The position numbers and the translations under genes were made by a program. A DNA stretch of 35,972 nt, from NCBI GenBank assembly GCA_031259075.1, contig JAIRLY010000329.1, positions 1-35,972 of the forward strand, read 5' to 3'. Source of the DNA: Dysgonamonadaceae bacterium. GTDB taxonomy: Bacteria > Bacteroidota > Bacteroidia > Bacteroidales > Azobacteroidaceae. Positions within the stretch are counted from its first letter, which is position 1; each line of letters starts with the position of its first letter. The notes below the pieces were generated by a model. The model searched no databases, was not told the DNA's origin, and worked only from the letters and a program-made list of their open reading frames with translations. Positions 15,004 through 24,402 of this stretch are shown one piece after another.

Positions 15004-15696
15004 ATGGTTCAATTTTATCAGCAAGAACATCGACTGTTAATTTCCGTCGATTGCATTATTCTCGGATTTAAAAACAATGAAATCAACGTTTTAATTATTA
15101 AACGAAAGTTTGAACCAATGAAAGGAGAACGTTCCTTAATGGGCGGTTTTGTTCGTGAAGAAGAAAGTCTGAACGAAACCGTATCCCGTGTCGTGGCCGA
15201 ATATACGGGTGTTGAAAATGTCTATATGGAACAAGTAGGGACATACGGAGAAGTTGCAAGAGATCCGGGCGAACGTGTTGTATCTATCGTATATTACGCG
15301 TTAATTGATATGCAACAATTTGATGATAAATTGAAAAAACAACACAATGCGGAATGGGTTAATATCAATAATGTAGGACAACTTATTCTCGACCACAATC
15401 ATTTTCTGAACGATACGATCCGCTTACTCAAGCGGAGAACGGCTACCCGACCGGTCGGATTTAACCTGTTACCGGAAAAATTCACTTTGCCGCAACTGCA
15501 ATCTCTTTATGAAACGATTTACCAAACGCCATTAGATAAACGTAATTTTCGCAAGAAAATTTTCGAAATGGATATATTGGAAAAATTAGAAGAAAAAGAT
15601 AAAGGTAACTCAAAAAGAGGCGCTTATTATTATAAATTTAATAAAGAAAAATATGATCGCCGCCTGGAAGACGGTTTTTATTTTTCATTCATCTAA
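15004..15696 (+). CDS. araR: AraR, Nudix-type arabinose-responsive transcription regulator
   Basis: 230 residues: an N-terminal Nudix fold (1-140) joined to a C-terminal winged helix (about 145-230, with KFTLPQLQSLYETIY and NFRKKIFEMDIL). The Nudix box is degenerate: GGFVREEESLNETVSRVVAEYTGV keeps the first Gly and Glu but has Arg-Val for Arg-Glu and Glu-Tyr for Glu-Glu, so it should bind a ligand without hydrolysing it. This is the NrtR-family architecture, and in Bacteroides a member of this group (AraR) represses arabinose genes and responds to L-arabinose. Its position directly before two palindromes and the ara operon makes that role very likely here. Confidence 0.9.
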   Translation: MVQFYQQEHRLLISVDCIILGFKNNEINVLIIKRKFEPMKGERSLMGGFVREEESLNETVSRVVAEYTGVENVYMEQVGTYGEVARDPGERVVSIVYYALIDMQQFDDKLKKQHNAEWVNINNVGQLILDHNHFLNDTIRLLKRRTATRPVGFNLLPEKFTLPQLQSLYETIYQTPLDKRNFRKKIFEMDILEKLEEKDKGNSKRGAYYYKFNKEKYDRRLEDGFYFSFI

Positions 15697-15738
15697 ACTC
15701 TTTCTTTCCTTTTTTTAAAGCTGTTCTATAACATATTT

Positions 15739-15766
15739 TTACAAGTGTTTATTTTAACACTTATAA
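15739..15766 (+). promoter_or_regulatory. Upstream AraR operator candidate
   Basis: TTACAAGTGTT (15739-15749) and AACACTTATAA (15756-15766) form an 11-bp inverted repeat with one mismatch over six bases. It shares the AAGTGT / ACACTT half-sites with the second palindrome at 15793-15822. Confidence 0.65.
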
Positions 15767-15778
15767 AAAAATTATCAT

Positions 15779-15786
15779 TACCTTTG
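15779..15786 (+). promoter_or_regulatory. -7 promoter box of the ara operon
   Basis: TACCTTTG matches TAnnTTTG and sits between the two AraR operator candidates. Transcription should start near 15793, at the left edge of the second palindrome. Confidence 0.6.
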
Positions 15787-15792
15787 CATCTG

Positions 15793-15822
15793 AAAATAAG
15801 TGTAAAAACTTACACTTATTTT
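15793..15822 (+). promoter_or_regulatory. Downstream AraR operator candidate
   Basis: A perfect 13-bp inverted repeat, AAAATAAGTGTAA with TTACACTTATTTT, over a four-base loop AAAC. It lies at about +1 to +30 of the transcript, a position where a bound repressor blocks transcription; in the RNA the same bases could form a hairpin in the leader. Confidence 0.7.
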
Positions 15823-15863
15823 TCAGACATATAAAACAAATCTTAATGACAGAGCGATTGATT

Positions 15864-16547
15864 ATGTTAGAAAAATTAAAACAGGAAGTTTTTCAAGCCA
15901 ATCTGGATTTGGTGAAATATGGTTTAGTCATCTTTACGTGGGGTAATGCCAGTGGAATAGATAGAGAAACAGGACTTGTCGCGATTAAGCCATCGGGAGT
16001 ATCGTACGATAACATGAAAGCGGAAGATATGGTAATCGTCGATTTGTACGGCAATGTGGCGGAAGGTTCGCTCAAACCGTCTTCCGATACGGCAACGCAT
16101 TTGGAACTATACAAAGCTTTTTCTTCCGTAGGCGGTATTGTACACACACATTCTACTTATGCAACAGCTTGGGCGCAAGCCGGTCTGGATATTCCGAACA
16201 TTGGAACTACACATGCCGATTATTTTAATAATTCCATACCCTGTACACGCAATATGACGGAAAAGGAAATAAAAAGCGATTATGAAAAAGAAACAGGCGC
16301 TGTAATTGTCGAACGATTCAAAGATATTAATCCTTTGCATATTCCCGCTGTGTTGGTGAAAAATCATGGGCCTTTTGCTTGGGGCGAAAATCCGGGCCAA
16401 GCGGTACACAATGCAGTTGTAATGGAGCAAGTGGCTAAAATGGCCTGTATCTCCCGTCAAATTAATCCTCATTCTGAAATGAATGATTTGTTAACTGAAA
16501 AACATTTTTATCGTAAACACGGAATGGAAGCTTATTACGGGCAATAG
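15864..16547 (+). CDS. araD: L-ribulose-5-phosphate 4-epimerase
   Basis: 227 residues from ATG 15864 ([16 protein letters not shown]), which aligns with the start of E. coli AraD; ATG 15846 six codons earlier is in frame but adds residues homologues lack. The enzyme converts L-ribulose 5-phosphate to D-xylulose 5-phosphate. Class II aldolase marks are [18 protein letters not shown], the zinc ligands in [31 protein letters not shown] and the C-terminal [11 protein letters not shown]. First gene of the operon behind the AraR-controlled promoter. Confidence 0.96.
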   Translation: MLEKLKQEVFQANLDLVKYGLVIFTWGNASGIDRETGLVAIKPSGVSYDNMKAEDMVIVDLYGNVAEGSLKPSSDTATHLELYKAFSSVGGIVHTHSTYATAWAQAGLDIPNIGTTHADYFNNSIPCTRNMTEKEIKSDYEKETGAVIVERFKDINPLHIPAVLVKNHGPFAWGENPGQAVHNAVVMEQVAKMACISRQINPHSEMNDLLTEKHFYRKHGMEAYYGQ

Positions 16548-16594
16548 AACAAACAATAACTTTAATATTTTTAATTCTTAATATTTTTACTAAT

Positions 16595-18139
16595 ATGAAA
16601 CATAAATTATTATTCATCGCAATGTTTATCTCATTGATAGCATGGAACGGAAATGCTCAAGTACAAAACAAAATTGTTGTTAATATCAATGACGGTAAAT
16701 ACACTATCAGCAAGCATATCTACGGTCATTTTTCCGAACATCTCGGACATGGAATTTACGGTGGAATCTGGGTAGGTGAAGATTCGCCGATTCCTAATAC
16801 AAGAGGTATTCGAAACGATGTTGTAGAAGCGCTGAAATCTTTGCAAATTCCAAATCTTCGTTGGCCGGGCGGATGCTTTGCCGACGAATATCATTGGCGC
16901 GATGGCGTCGGACCACGCGAACAACGACCCAAAATGATCAATACGCATTGGGGCGGCGTGGTAGAAGATAATAGTTTCGGAACACACGAATTTCTGGATT
17001 TATGCGAACAATTGGGTTGTGAACCTTACATTTGCGGCAATGTAGGAAGCGGTACCGTCGAAGAAATGTCGAAGTGGATAGAATATATGACTTTCGACGG
17101 GGAAAGCCCAATGGCTAATTTACGAAAACAAAACGGACATCCGGAACCATGGAAAATCCGGTTCTTCGGAATAGGAAATGAAAATTGGGGTTGCGGAGGA
17201 GAAATGTCGGCGGAATTTTATGCCGACATGTATCGCCGTTATGCCGTTTACTGCCGGAATTATGGCGATAATCATCTCTATAAGATAGCCGGAGGGCCGA
17301 ATACTTCAGACTATCATTGGACGGAAACGTTGATGAAGAATGTCGGTTACCGGATGAATGCTTTGTCACTCCACTATTATACGGTTCCTAAAACTTGGGG
17401 CGACAAAGGTTCTGCCACTGTCTTCGATGAAGCGGAATACTTTACTACAATTGATAAAGCCTATTTTATGAGGGAGTTGGTTGAAAAGCATACCGCTGTT
17501 ATGGACAAATACGATCCGCAAAAAAAGATCGCATTAGTTCCCGATGAATGGGGAGGATGGTACAATGTAGAACCCGGAACCAACCCCGGATTTCTTTACC
17601 AGCAGAATACCCTGCGCGACGCTCTCTTAGCCGCAGTGACCTTAGACGTTTTCAACCAACATTGCGACCGGGTAAAAATTGCCAATATCGCCCAAATGGT
17701 CAATGTTTTGCAATCCATTATCCTTACCGATAACGAAAAAATGTTGTTGACTCCTACTTATTGGGTATTTGATTTCTACAAAGTACATCAGGAGGCAACG
17801 ATGCTTCCCCTTTCCATTGCTTGTGCTAAATATGAATTATCCGGAAAATCAATAGATGCAATCAGCGCTTCAGCTTCTCGTGATAAAAACGGTAAAGTGC
17901 ACATTACGTTAAGCAATGTCGATCCGAATAAATCCCATGTAGTTTCCTGCGAATTGCTGGGCGGCGAAGCGAAAAAAATTTCAGGTAAAATATTAACAGC
18001 TGATAAAATAACCGATCATAATACGTTTGATAATCCGAAAGTATTGTTTCCAAAAGAATTTAAAGATGTGAAGTTAATGGAAGGAAATCTGAATATTACG
18101 CTTCCGGCAAAATCAGTAGTCATATTGGAAATTAATTAA
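16595..18139 (+). CDS. Secreted alpha-L-arabinofuranosidase, GH51
   Basis: 514 residues. A signal peptide (hydrophobic core [13 protein letters not shown], cut expected after GNA before QVQ) sends it to the periplasm. GH51 marks are the acid/base Glu196 in [12 protein letters not shown] and the nucleophile Glu318 in [11 protein letters not shown], along with [17 protein letters not shown]. It releases terminal L-arabinofuranose from arabinan, arabinoxylan or oligosaccharides made by other enzymes. Being inside the araD-araA-araB-symporter operon, it links the final step of polymer breakdown to uptake under AraR control. Confidence 0.95.
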   Translation: MKHKLLFIAMFISLIAWNGNAQVQNKIVVNINDGKYTISKHIYGHFSEHLGHGIYGGIWVGEDSPIPNTRGIRNDVVEALKSLQIPNLRWPGGCFADEYHWRDGVGPREQRPKMINTHWGGVVEDNSFGTHEFLDLCEQLGCEPYICGNVGSGTVEEMSKWIEYMTFDGESPMANLRKQNGHPEPWKIRFFGIGNENWGCGGEMSAEFYADMYRRYAVYCRNYGDNHLYKIAGGPNTSDYHWTETLMKNVGYRMNALSLHYYTVPKTWGDKGSATVFDEAEYFTTIDKAYFMRELVEKHTAVMDKYDPQKKIALVPDEWGGWYNVEPGTNPGFLYQQNTLRDALLAAVTLDVFNQHCDRVKIANIAQMVNVLQSIILTDNEKMLLTPTYWVFDFYKVHQEATMLPLSIACAKYELSGKSIDAISASASRDKNGKVHITLSNVDPNKSHVVSCELLGGEAKKISGKILTADKITDHNTFDNPKVLFPKEFKDVKLMEGNLNITLPAKSVVILEIN

Positions 18140-18146
18140 AAAAAAT

Positions 18147-19634
18147 ATGAAATTTGAAGATTTAGAAATTTGGTTTGTTACGGGAGCGCAGCTTTTGTAC
18201 GGAGGTGACGCCGTAATAGCAGTCGATGCTCATTCGGCATCCATCGTGGAAGGTTTGAACCGGTCGGGAAAACTTCCGTTGACAGTAGTTTACAAAGGAA
18301 CGGTTAATTCTTCCTCTGAAGTAGAAGAAACATTCAAAAAAGCGAACAATGAAAAACATTGTGCGGGAGTAATCACATGGATGCACACGTTTTCGCCGGC
18401 TAAAATGTGGATTAAAGGTTTGCAGAATTATCACAAACCTTTGCTTCATTTGCATACGCAATTCAACAGGGAAATACCTTGGAGTGAAATTGATATGGAT
18501 TTCATGAATCTGAACCAGTCGGCTCACGGCGATCGCGAATTTGGTCATATAGTCAGTCGGATGCGTCGTAACCGGAAAGTCGTTGTCGGACACTGGACGG
18601 ATGAAAAAGTACAGGACCGGATTGCTGTTTGGATGCGTGTTTGCGCTGCATGGGCAGATGCGCAGGATATGATTTTGGTGCGTTTCGGCGATAACATGAA
18701 TCAGGTTGCCGTTACGGACGGTGACCGTCTGGAAGCAGAGATGCATTTGGGTTATCACGTTGATTATTATGGGGTAGGGGAGATAGCCAAAATACAGAAA
18801 ACTGTTTCGGAAGCAGATATAGACGCTTTGGTTGAAGAATATGAACGTATGTATATTTTTGCCGATAACTGCAAAAAAGGAGCGAAAAACTACGGACAAG
18901 TAAGAAACGCCGCACGTATTGAGATCGCTCTCCGTCGTTTCCTAAAAGAAAAGGGAGCCAAAGCATTTACAACCAATTTTGATGCGTTGCACGATTTGGA
19001 TCAGTTGCCCGGTCTGGCTTGCCAGCGTTTGATGGCGGAAGGTTACGGTTTCGGTGCGGAAGGCGATTGGAAAACGGCGGCTCTGATGCGCACTATGTGG
19101 GTTATGGCGCAGGGGCTTCCCGGTGGGACTTCTTTCCTTGAGGATTATACTTATCATTTTAATGGAGAAAGAAGCGCTATCCTTCAGGCACACATGTTGG
19201 AAGTGTCGCCGGAGATTACGACACAAAAACCGCGCTTGGAAGTTCATCCGCTGGGTATCGGCGGAAAAGCAGATCCGGCTCGTCTGGTGTTTACCGCTCA
19301 TGCAGGGAAAGGAATTGCCGCTACAATTGTAGATATGGGCAACCGCTTCCGGATGATCGTGAACAAGGTAGACGTCATTGAACCGGAAGCCGCATTACCC
19401 AAACTGCCGGTAGCAAGCGCTTTATGGATACCGCAACCCAATCTGGAAACAGGCGCTACCGCTTGGATACTCGCCGGAGGAACACATCATACTTCTTTTT
19501 CGTATGCGCTTACAAACGAGTTTATGGAAGACTATGCCGATATTGCCGGTATCGAACTGGTAACCATTGACGAAAATACGACTATCCCTAATTTCAAATT
19601 TGAATTAAAAGTAAACGAAGTCTTTTACAAATGA
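18147..19634 (+). CDS. araA: L-arabinose isomerase
   Basis: 495 residues, the normal size. It interconverts L-arabinose and L-ribulose in the cytoplasm with Mn2+. The start FEDLEIWFVTGAQLLYGG is the family signature. Active-site acids are Glu305 (AEGDWKTAAL) and Glu332 (FLEDYTYHF), and the metal-binding histidines lie in TAHAG and GTHHTSFS regions. It follows the GH51 gene by seven bases and overlaps araB by four, so it is in the same operon. Confidence 0.97.
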   Translation: MKFEDLEIWFVTGAQLLYGGDAVIAVDAHSASIVEGLNRSGKLPLTVVYKGTVNSSSEVEETFKKANNEKHCAGVITWMHTFSPAKMWIKGLQNYHKPLLHLHTQFNREIPWSEIDMDFMNLNQSAHGDREFGHIVSRMRRNRKVVVGHWTDEKVQDRIAVWMRVCAAWADAQDMILVRFGDNMNQVAVTDGDRLEAEMHLGYHVDYYGVGEIAKIQKTVSEADIDALVEEYERMYIFADNCKKGAKNYGQVRNAARIEIALRRFLKEKGAKAFTTNFDALHDLDQLPGLACQRLMAEGYGFGAEGDWKTAALMRTMWVMAQGLPGGTSFLEDYTYHFNGERSAILQAHMLEVSPEITTQKPRLEVHPLGIGGKADPARLVFTAHAGKGIAATIVDMGNRFRMIVNKVDVIEPEAALPKLPVASALWIPQPNLETGATAWILAGGTHHTSFSYALTNEFMEDYADIAGIELVTIDENTTIPNFKFELKVNEVFYK

Positions 19635-21268
19635 AATATGTTATAGGTTTAGATTACGGTACGGATTCTTGCCGTGCAATTATTGTAGACGCTACAGACG
19701 GAAAAGAAATAGCCTCTGCCGTACAGTATTATTCCCGCTGGTCGGAAAGAAAATATTGCGATCCTCAAAAGAATCAATACCGCCAACATCCGCTGGATTA
19801 TGTCGAAGTGATGGAAAAGAGTATTCGGGAAGCTTTGGAGAAAAGTCCTGCCGGAACTGCGGAAAATGTAACAGGTCTTGCTTTCGATACCACCGGTTCG
19901 ACGCCTGTCCTTACAAACAAAGAAGGAATGCCTTTGGCTTTATTGCCTGCTTTCTCCGAAAATCCCAATGCCATGTTTGTCTTGTGGAAAGATCATACCG
20001 CTGTGAAAGAAGCGGCGGAAATCAATAAACTGTCGAAAGAATGGCCGGTCGATTATACGGCTTACGAGGGAGGTATTTATTCTTCCGAGTGGGTTTGGGC
20101 GAAGATGTTGCATCTTTTGCGTACAGATGCATCCGTTCGGGAAGCCGCTTACTCTTGGGTCGAACATTGCGACTGGTTACCGGCTTTGCTGACCGGCAAC
20201 ACAAAACCCGAAACACTGTTTCGCAGCCGTTGCGCCGCCGGACACAAGGCTCTGTGGCATTCTTCATGGAACGGTTTGCCTCCGGAGGAGTTTCTAACAA
20301 CGTTGGATACACTGTTGGCCGGTTTCAGATCTCGGTTGTTTAGCGAAACCTTTTCCAGCGATACAAAAGTCGGTTATCTGACGGAAGAATGGGCGCAACG
20401 TTTGGGCTTGACGACAAATGTTGCTGTAGCGGCAGGCGCATTCGATTGCCACATGGGTGCAGTGGGAGCGCAAATTACTTCCGGCACATTTGTAAGAGTA
20501 ATCGGGACTTCCACTTGCGACATTATGGTTGTTCCGTACGATAAAATAAGTGATAAACCAATTCCCGGCATTTGCGGTCAAGTAGATGGGTCGGTCATTC
20601 CGGGTATGGTTGGCTTGGAAGCAGGGCAGTCGGGATTCGGCGACATTTACGCATGGTTTAAACATGTTCTGGAATGGCCGTTAATACATTTGCTCGGTAA
20701 AGAAGAAAATCTAATCAAGGAAATAACTGATAAAATAATCCCCGAATTATCGAAAGAAGCGAGTAAGATTCCGGTTACGGAAAGTTCCATCATTGCTACC
20801 GACTGGATGAATGGCCGGCGTACACCCGACGCCAATCAGTTGTTGAAAGGCTCTATTACCGGCTTGACATTAAGCAGTTCTGCTCCTTTGATTTTCAAAG
20901 CGCTGGTAGAGGCCACCGCTTTTGGTTCCAAAGCCATTGTGGATCGTTTCGTTGAAAACGGGATTGAGATTAAAGAAGTAATCGGGATTGGCGGTATTTC
21001 CTTGAAGTCGCCGTTTGTGATGCAAACGTTAGCCGATGTGTTAGGTATGCCGATTAAGGTAGCACGGATAGAACAAGCTTGCGCTTTCGGCGCCGCTATG
21101 TTTGCATCGGTAGCCGCAGGCGTCCATGCTACGGTAGAAGATGCTCAGAAAGCTATGGGACAAGGATTCGCTTTTGAATACATCCCGAATCCGGATAACC
21201 ATCAGCTTTATATGGAACTGTATAAAAAATACCTGTCGTTAGGTAAATTTACGGAAACTCTTTTTTGA
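19631..21268 (+). CDS. araB: Ribulokinase, FGGY family
   Basis: 545 residues. It phosphorylates L-ribulose to L-ribulose 5-phosphate with ATP. The N-terminal phosphate-binding loop GLDYGTDSCRAIIVD and the C-terminal FGGY nucleotide-binding part (EVIGIGGISLKSPFVMQTLADVLG) are present, as are VGAFDCHMGAVGAQ and DWMNGRRTP. ATG overlaps the araA stop (19631-19634). With AraA upstream and AraD at the head of the operon this completes the route from arabinose to xylulose 5-phosphate. Confidence 0.96.
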   Translation: MKYVIGLDYGTDSCRAIIVDATDGKEIASAVQYYSRWSERKYCDPQKNQYRQHPLDYVEVMEKSIREALEKSPAGTAENVTGLAFDTTGSTPVLTNKEGMPLALLPAFSENPNAMFVLWKDHTAVKEAAEINKLSKEWPVDYTAYEGGIYSSEWVWAKMLHLLRTDASVREAAYSWVEHCDWLPALLTGNTKPETLFRSRCAAGHKALWHSSWNGLPPEEFLTTLDTLLAGFRSRLFSETFSSDTKVGYLTEEWAQRLGLTTNVAVAAGAFDCHMGAVGAQITSGTFVRVIGTSTCDIMVVPYDKISDKPIPGICGQVDGSVIPGMVGLEAGQSGFGDIYAWFKHVLEWPLIHLLGKEENLIKEITDKIIPELSKEASKIPVTESSIIATDWMNGRRTPDANQLLKGSITGLTLSSSAPLIFKALVEATAFGSKAIVDRFVENGIEIKEVIGIGGISLKSPFVMQTLADVLGMPIKVARIEQACAFGAAMFASVAAGVHATVEDAQKAMGQGFAFEYIPNPDNHQLYMELYKKYLSLGKFTETLF

Positions 21269-21336
21269 GATGACAGGTAAGCAAGTAAACAAGCAACGAG
21301 TTATAACTCATAATTCATAACTTATAATTAAAAAAC

Positions 21337-23019
21337 ATGTTTGTATTAGATTGGATTGTTATTGGAGTCTTTGCACTCTTTCTTATTGCCGTTGTTCTTT
21401 GGGTTTTCAAGCAAAAGCAGCACACTTCGGGCGATTATTTTTTGGCCGGGCGGGATGCTACATGGTTGGCAATAGGCGCATCTATTTTTGCGTCCAACAT
21501 TGGTTCTGAACATTTGATTGGTTTAGCCGGCGCCGGCGCTTCCAGCGGGATGGCGATGGCTCATTGGGAAATTCAAGGTTGGATGGTTTTGATTCTTGGT
21601 TGGGTTTTTGTTCCTTTTTATTCGCGGAGTATGGTTTACACGATGCCGGAATTTCTGGAAAAACGTTACAACAAAGAATCCCGTACTATATTATCCGTCA
21701 TCTCATTGGTTAGCTATGTACTGACGAAAGTTGCCGTAACGGTTTATGCCGGAGGATTGGTTTTCAAGGAAGTATTCGGCATACAGTCCATTTGGGGCAT
21801 TGATTTCTTTTGGATTGCCGCCATCGGTTTGGTTTTGATTACAGCGCTTTATACGGTTATCGGAGGTATGAAGTCCGTTTTATACACATCCGTGCTTCAA
21901 ACGCCTATTTTACTTTTAGGTTCGCTGATTATCCTTGTATTGGGATTGAAGGCGGTTGGCGGTTGGGAGCAAGTGCTTGAGGCTTGTCGCTCGGTACAGG
22001 TGAATGAATACGGCGACAGCATGACGAATTTGATTCGGAGCAATCGTGACGCGAATTTTCCGTGGTTAGGCGTTTTGATCGGTTCGTCCATCATCGGTTT
22101 TTGGTATTGGTGTACCGATCAGTACATTGTTCAACGGGTACTTTCAGGAAAAGATGAAAAGCAGGCGCGGCGCGGCGCTATTTTCGGCGCTTATCTGAAA
22201 CTGACGCCGGTCTTTCTGTTCATGATACCCGGAATGATTGCTTTTGCCATGATGAAAAACGGCGTTATAGTGAATGGAGAAGTATTTACGCTGAATTCTG
22301 CAGATGCAGCATTCCCTACGCTGGTAAGCAAACTGTTGCCGGCAGGTATTAAAGGATTGGTCGTTTGCGGTATTCTGGCTGCCTTGATGAGTTCGTTGGC
22401 GTCTTTGTTTAATTCTTCCGCCATGCTGTTTACAATTGATTTTTACAAACGATTCAAGCCGGAGGCTTCGGAAAAAACCTTGCTCTATGTCGGACGAATG
22501 GCTACCGTTGTGATTGTTATTTTCGGCATCCTTTGGATACCGGTAATGAAAAGCGTAGGTTCTGTACTTTACAATTATTTGCAGGATGTACAATCGGTAC
22601 TGGCTCCCGGCATTGCGGCCGCATTCCTGTTAGGGATTCTTTCAAAAAAGATTACGCCGAAAGGTGGTATGTGGGGATTGATTGCCGGTTTTGTTATTGG
22701 GATAACCCGGTTGGGAGCCAAAGTTTTCTATACCTCTTCGGCAGGTTTGACTTCGGGCGACAATTGGTTTAAAAACCTTTTCTACGACGTCAACTGGTTG
22801 TTTTTCTGCGGAGGAATGTTTTTGTTCTGTATATTGGTGATTCTTTTGGTCAGTTGCTTTACAGCGCCGGCTCAAGCGAGTCAGCTGAAAGGACTTACTT
22901 TCGGTTCGATTACTCCGGAACAAAGAGCGGCTACCCGCGCCGGCTGGAACAAATGGGATGTGATTCATACTGCTATTATATTGGGAATCACGGTTCTGTT
23001 CTATGTTTACTTTTGGTAA
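21337..23019 (+). CDS. araP: Sodium:solute symporter, probable L-arabinose importer
   Basis: 560 residues with about 14 membrane helices, of the SSS/SGLT family. Marks are GDYFLAGRDATWLAIGASIFASNIGSEHLIGLAGAGA split over helices 1-2, the sodium-site region ALYTVIGGMKSVLYTSVLQ and the SLASLFNSSAMLFTID segment around helix 8. These carriers bring a sugar in with Na+. Its place at the end of the ara operon, 68 bases after araB, makes arabinose (or arabinose-containing sugar) the likely substrate, as for the symporter of the Bacteroides ara locus. The araB gap holds an A/T-rich repeat-like stretch (21290-21330). Confidence 0.88.
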   Translation: MFVLDWIVIGVFALFLIAVVLWVFKQKQHTSGDYFLAGRDATWLAIGASIFASNIGSEHLIGLAGAGASSGMAMAHWEIQGWMVLILGWVFVPFYSRSMVYTMPEFLEKRYNKESRTILSVISLVSYVLTKVAVTVYAGGLVFKEVFGIQSIWGIDFFWIAAIGLVLITALYTVIGGMKSVLYTSVLQTPILLLGSLIILVLGLKAVGGWEQVLEACRSVQVNEYGDSMTNLIRSNRDANFPWLGVLIGSSIIGFWYWCTDQYIVQRVLSGKDEKQARRGAIFGAYLKLTPVFLFMIPGMIAFAMMKNGVIVNGEVFTLNSADAAFPTLVSKLLPAGIKGLVVCGILAALMSSLASLFNSSAMLFTIDFYKRFKPEASEKTLLYVGRMATVVIVIFGILWIPVMKSVGSVLYNYLQDVQSVLAPGIAAAFLLGILSKKITPKGGMWGLIAGFVIGITRLGAKVFYTSSAGLTSGDNWFKNLFYDVNWLFFCGGMFLFCILVILLVSCFTAPAQASQLKGLTFGSITPEQRAATRAGWNKWDVIHTAIILGITVLFYVYFW

Positions 23020-23137
23020 ATAATACCCAAAAACGATGACAGGCACTAATTTCAGCTCAAATTGCAGGGGGGGCCACTTTTGACTTCGACACTTTGTTTA
23101 GGATTATTTTGGAATCAGGTATAAATCAATTCATTGA

Positions 23138-23177
23138 AAGTTATTGCGTCACCGATTTGGGTGACGCAATAACTTTG
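23138..23177. terminator. Bidirectional terminator between converging araP and nspC
   Basis: A perfect 17-bp stem: AAAGTTATTGCGTCACC (23138-23154) with its complement (23161-23177) over the loop GATTTG. Arms carry AAA and TTT at their ends, so it can work in both directions, as expected between convergent genes. Confidence 0.7.
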
Positions 23178-23250
23178 CGGCATGTTTGTACGTAAAAAGA
23201 AAAACAGGTCCGGCAGGCTACTAACAGATCCATTGTCAAATACTTGATTT

Positions 23251-24393
23251 TCAACTTATTCTTTTTTTATAATCTTCGTAAGTGAATTGACGGTAGATTT
23301 CCAGTGAGTTGTCTTTTTTCCACAAGCATAAATCCGGATGGGGAATTCCATTAAATAAAGTTGTTTTAACTATTGTGTAGTGAATCATATCTTCAAAAAT
23401 GATTTTATCTCCTATTTGTAATTCTTTATCGAACGACCAATCGCCCATATAGTCGCCGCTCAAACAGGAATTTCCTCCCAAACGATATGCGGGTTTTCTT
23501 TTTACAGGTTTTTGGTATGCCCCTCGAACAACCGGTTTATAAGGCATTTCCAAACAATCGGGCATGTGACAGGTAAAAGAAACATCCAAAATAGCCGTTT
23601 TTATTCCTCTGTTTTCAACAATATCAACAACCGATGAAAGTAAAAAGCCGGTTTGCCAAACGAAAGCAGCGCCCGGCTCCAATATAATTTCCAAATGGGG
23701 ATATTTCTTTTTAAAGTTCTGCAATAATTGAATGAGATGTTCCACATCGTAATCTTTCTGCGTTATCAAATGACCGCCGCCCATGTTTAGCCATTTTATT
23801 TGAGGAAAAAAATCGCCAAATTTAGCTTCTACCTGCTTTAATGTGTTTTCTAAAGCATAAGAGGTTGATTCGCAAAGCGTATGAAAATGCAAACCTTCTA
23901 TTCCATCCGGAAGATTATCTCCTAATTCTTTTCGGATAATTCCTAATCTTGAACCCGGAGCCGCAGGGTTGTACAAATCGGTTTTTACTTCCGAATATTC
24001 CGGATTAATCCGTAATCCGCAAGAAATCTTTGCAGGATTATCCAACGTTTCCCTGTAAAAACGTTGGAATTGGGAAAGTGAATTAAAGGTAATATGCGAA
24101 CTACAATCTTTTATAATAGAAAAGTCTTTTTCGGTATAAGCCGGCGAATAGGTATGGGCTTTACTTTTCATTTCTTCCCAAGCGAGTTGAGCTTCCCATG
24201 AAGAACTTGCAGTAGAACAGTGAATGTATTCCTTAATAATAGGGAACGCTTTCCATACGGAAAATGCTTTGAAAGCCAAGATGATATTCACGCCGGCTCG
24301 TTCTTTAACCGATTGAATTAAAGAAAGATTTTTACGGAGAAGTTCTTCTTCTATTACATAAGCAGGAGAGGTTATTTTGTTGAGATTAATCAT
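23251..24393 (-). CDS. nspC: Carboxynorspermidine decarboxylase
   Basis: 380 residues, a PLP-dependent alanine-racemase-fold decarboxylase. The PLP lysine is Lys42 in ILAFKAFS; the glycine-rich phosphate site is LNMGGGHL; the substrate Cys/Asp region is GNSCLSGDYMGDW. CSTASSSWEAQLAWEE is typical of NspC. It makes norspermidine or, in the usual Bacteroidales pathway with carboxyspermidine dehydrogenase, spermidine from carboxyspermidine. The dehydrogenase partner is not in the window. It begins nine bases after the helicase stop and is probably co-transcribed with it. Confidence 0.93.
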   Translation of the reverse strand: MINLNKITSPAYVIEEELLRKNLSLIQSVKERAGVNIILAFKAFSVWKAFPIIKEYIHCSTASSSWEAQLAWEEMKSKAHTYSPAYTEKDFSIIKDCSSHITFNSLSQFQRFYRETLDNPAKISCGLRINPEYSEVKTDLYNPAAPGSRLGIIRKELGDNLPDGIEGLHFHTLCESTSYALENTLKQVEAKFGDFFPQIKWLNMGGGHLITQKDYDVEHLIQLLQNFKKKYPHLEIILEPGAAFVWQTGFLLSSVVDIVENRGIKTAILDVSFTCHMPDCLEMPYKPVVRGAYQKPVKRKPAYRLGGNSCLSGDYMGDWSFDKELQIGDKIIFEDMIHYTIVKTTLFNGIPHPDLCLWKKDNSLEIYRQFTYEDYKKRIS

Positions 24394-24402
24394 CTGTTTG
24401 TA

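Noticed and set aside
18162-18899. Long minus-strand frame of 245 codons opposite araA
   Set aside because: It is fully antisense to a secure araA gene and its protein is Phe/His/Arg-rich with no family features.
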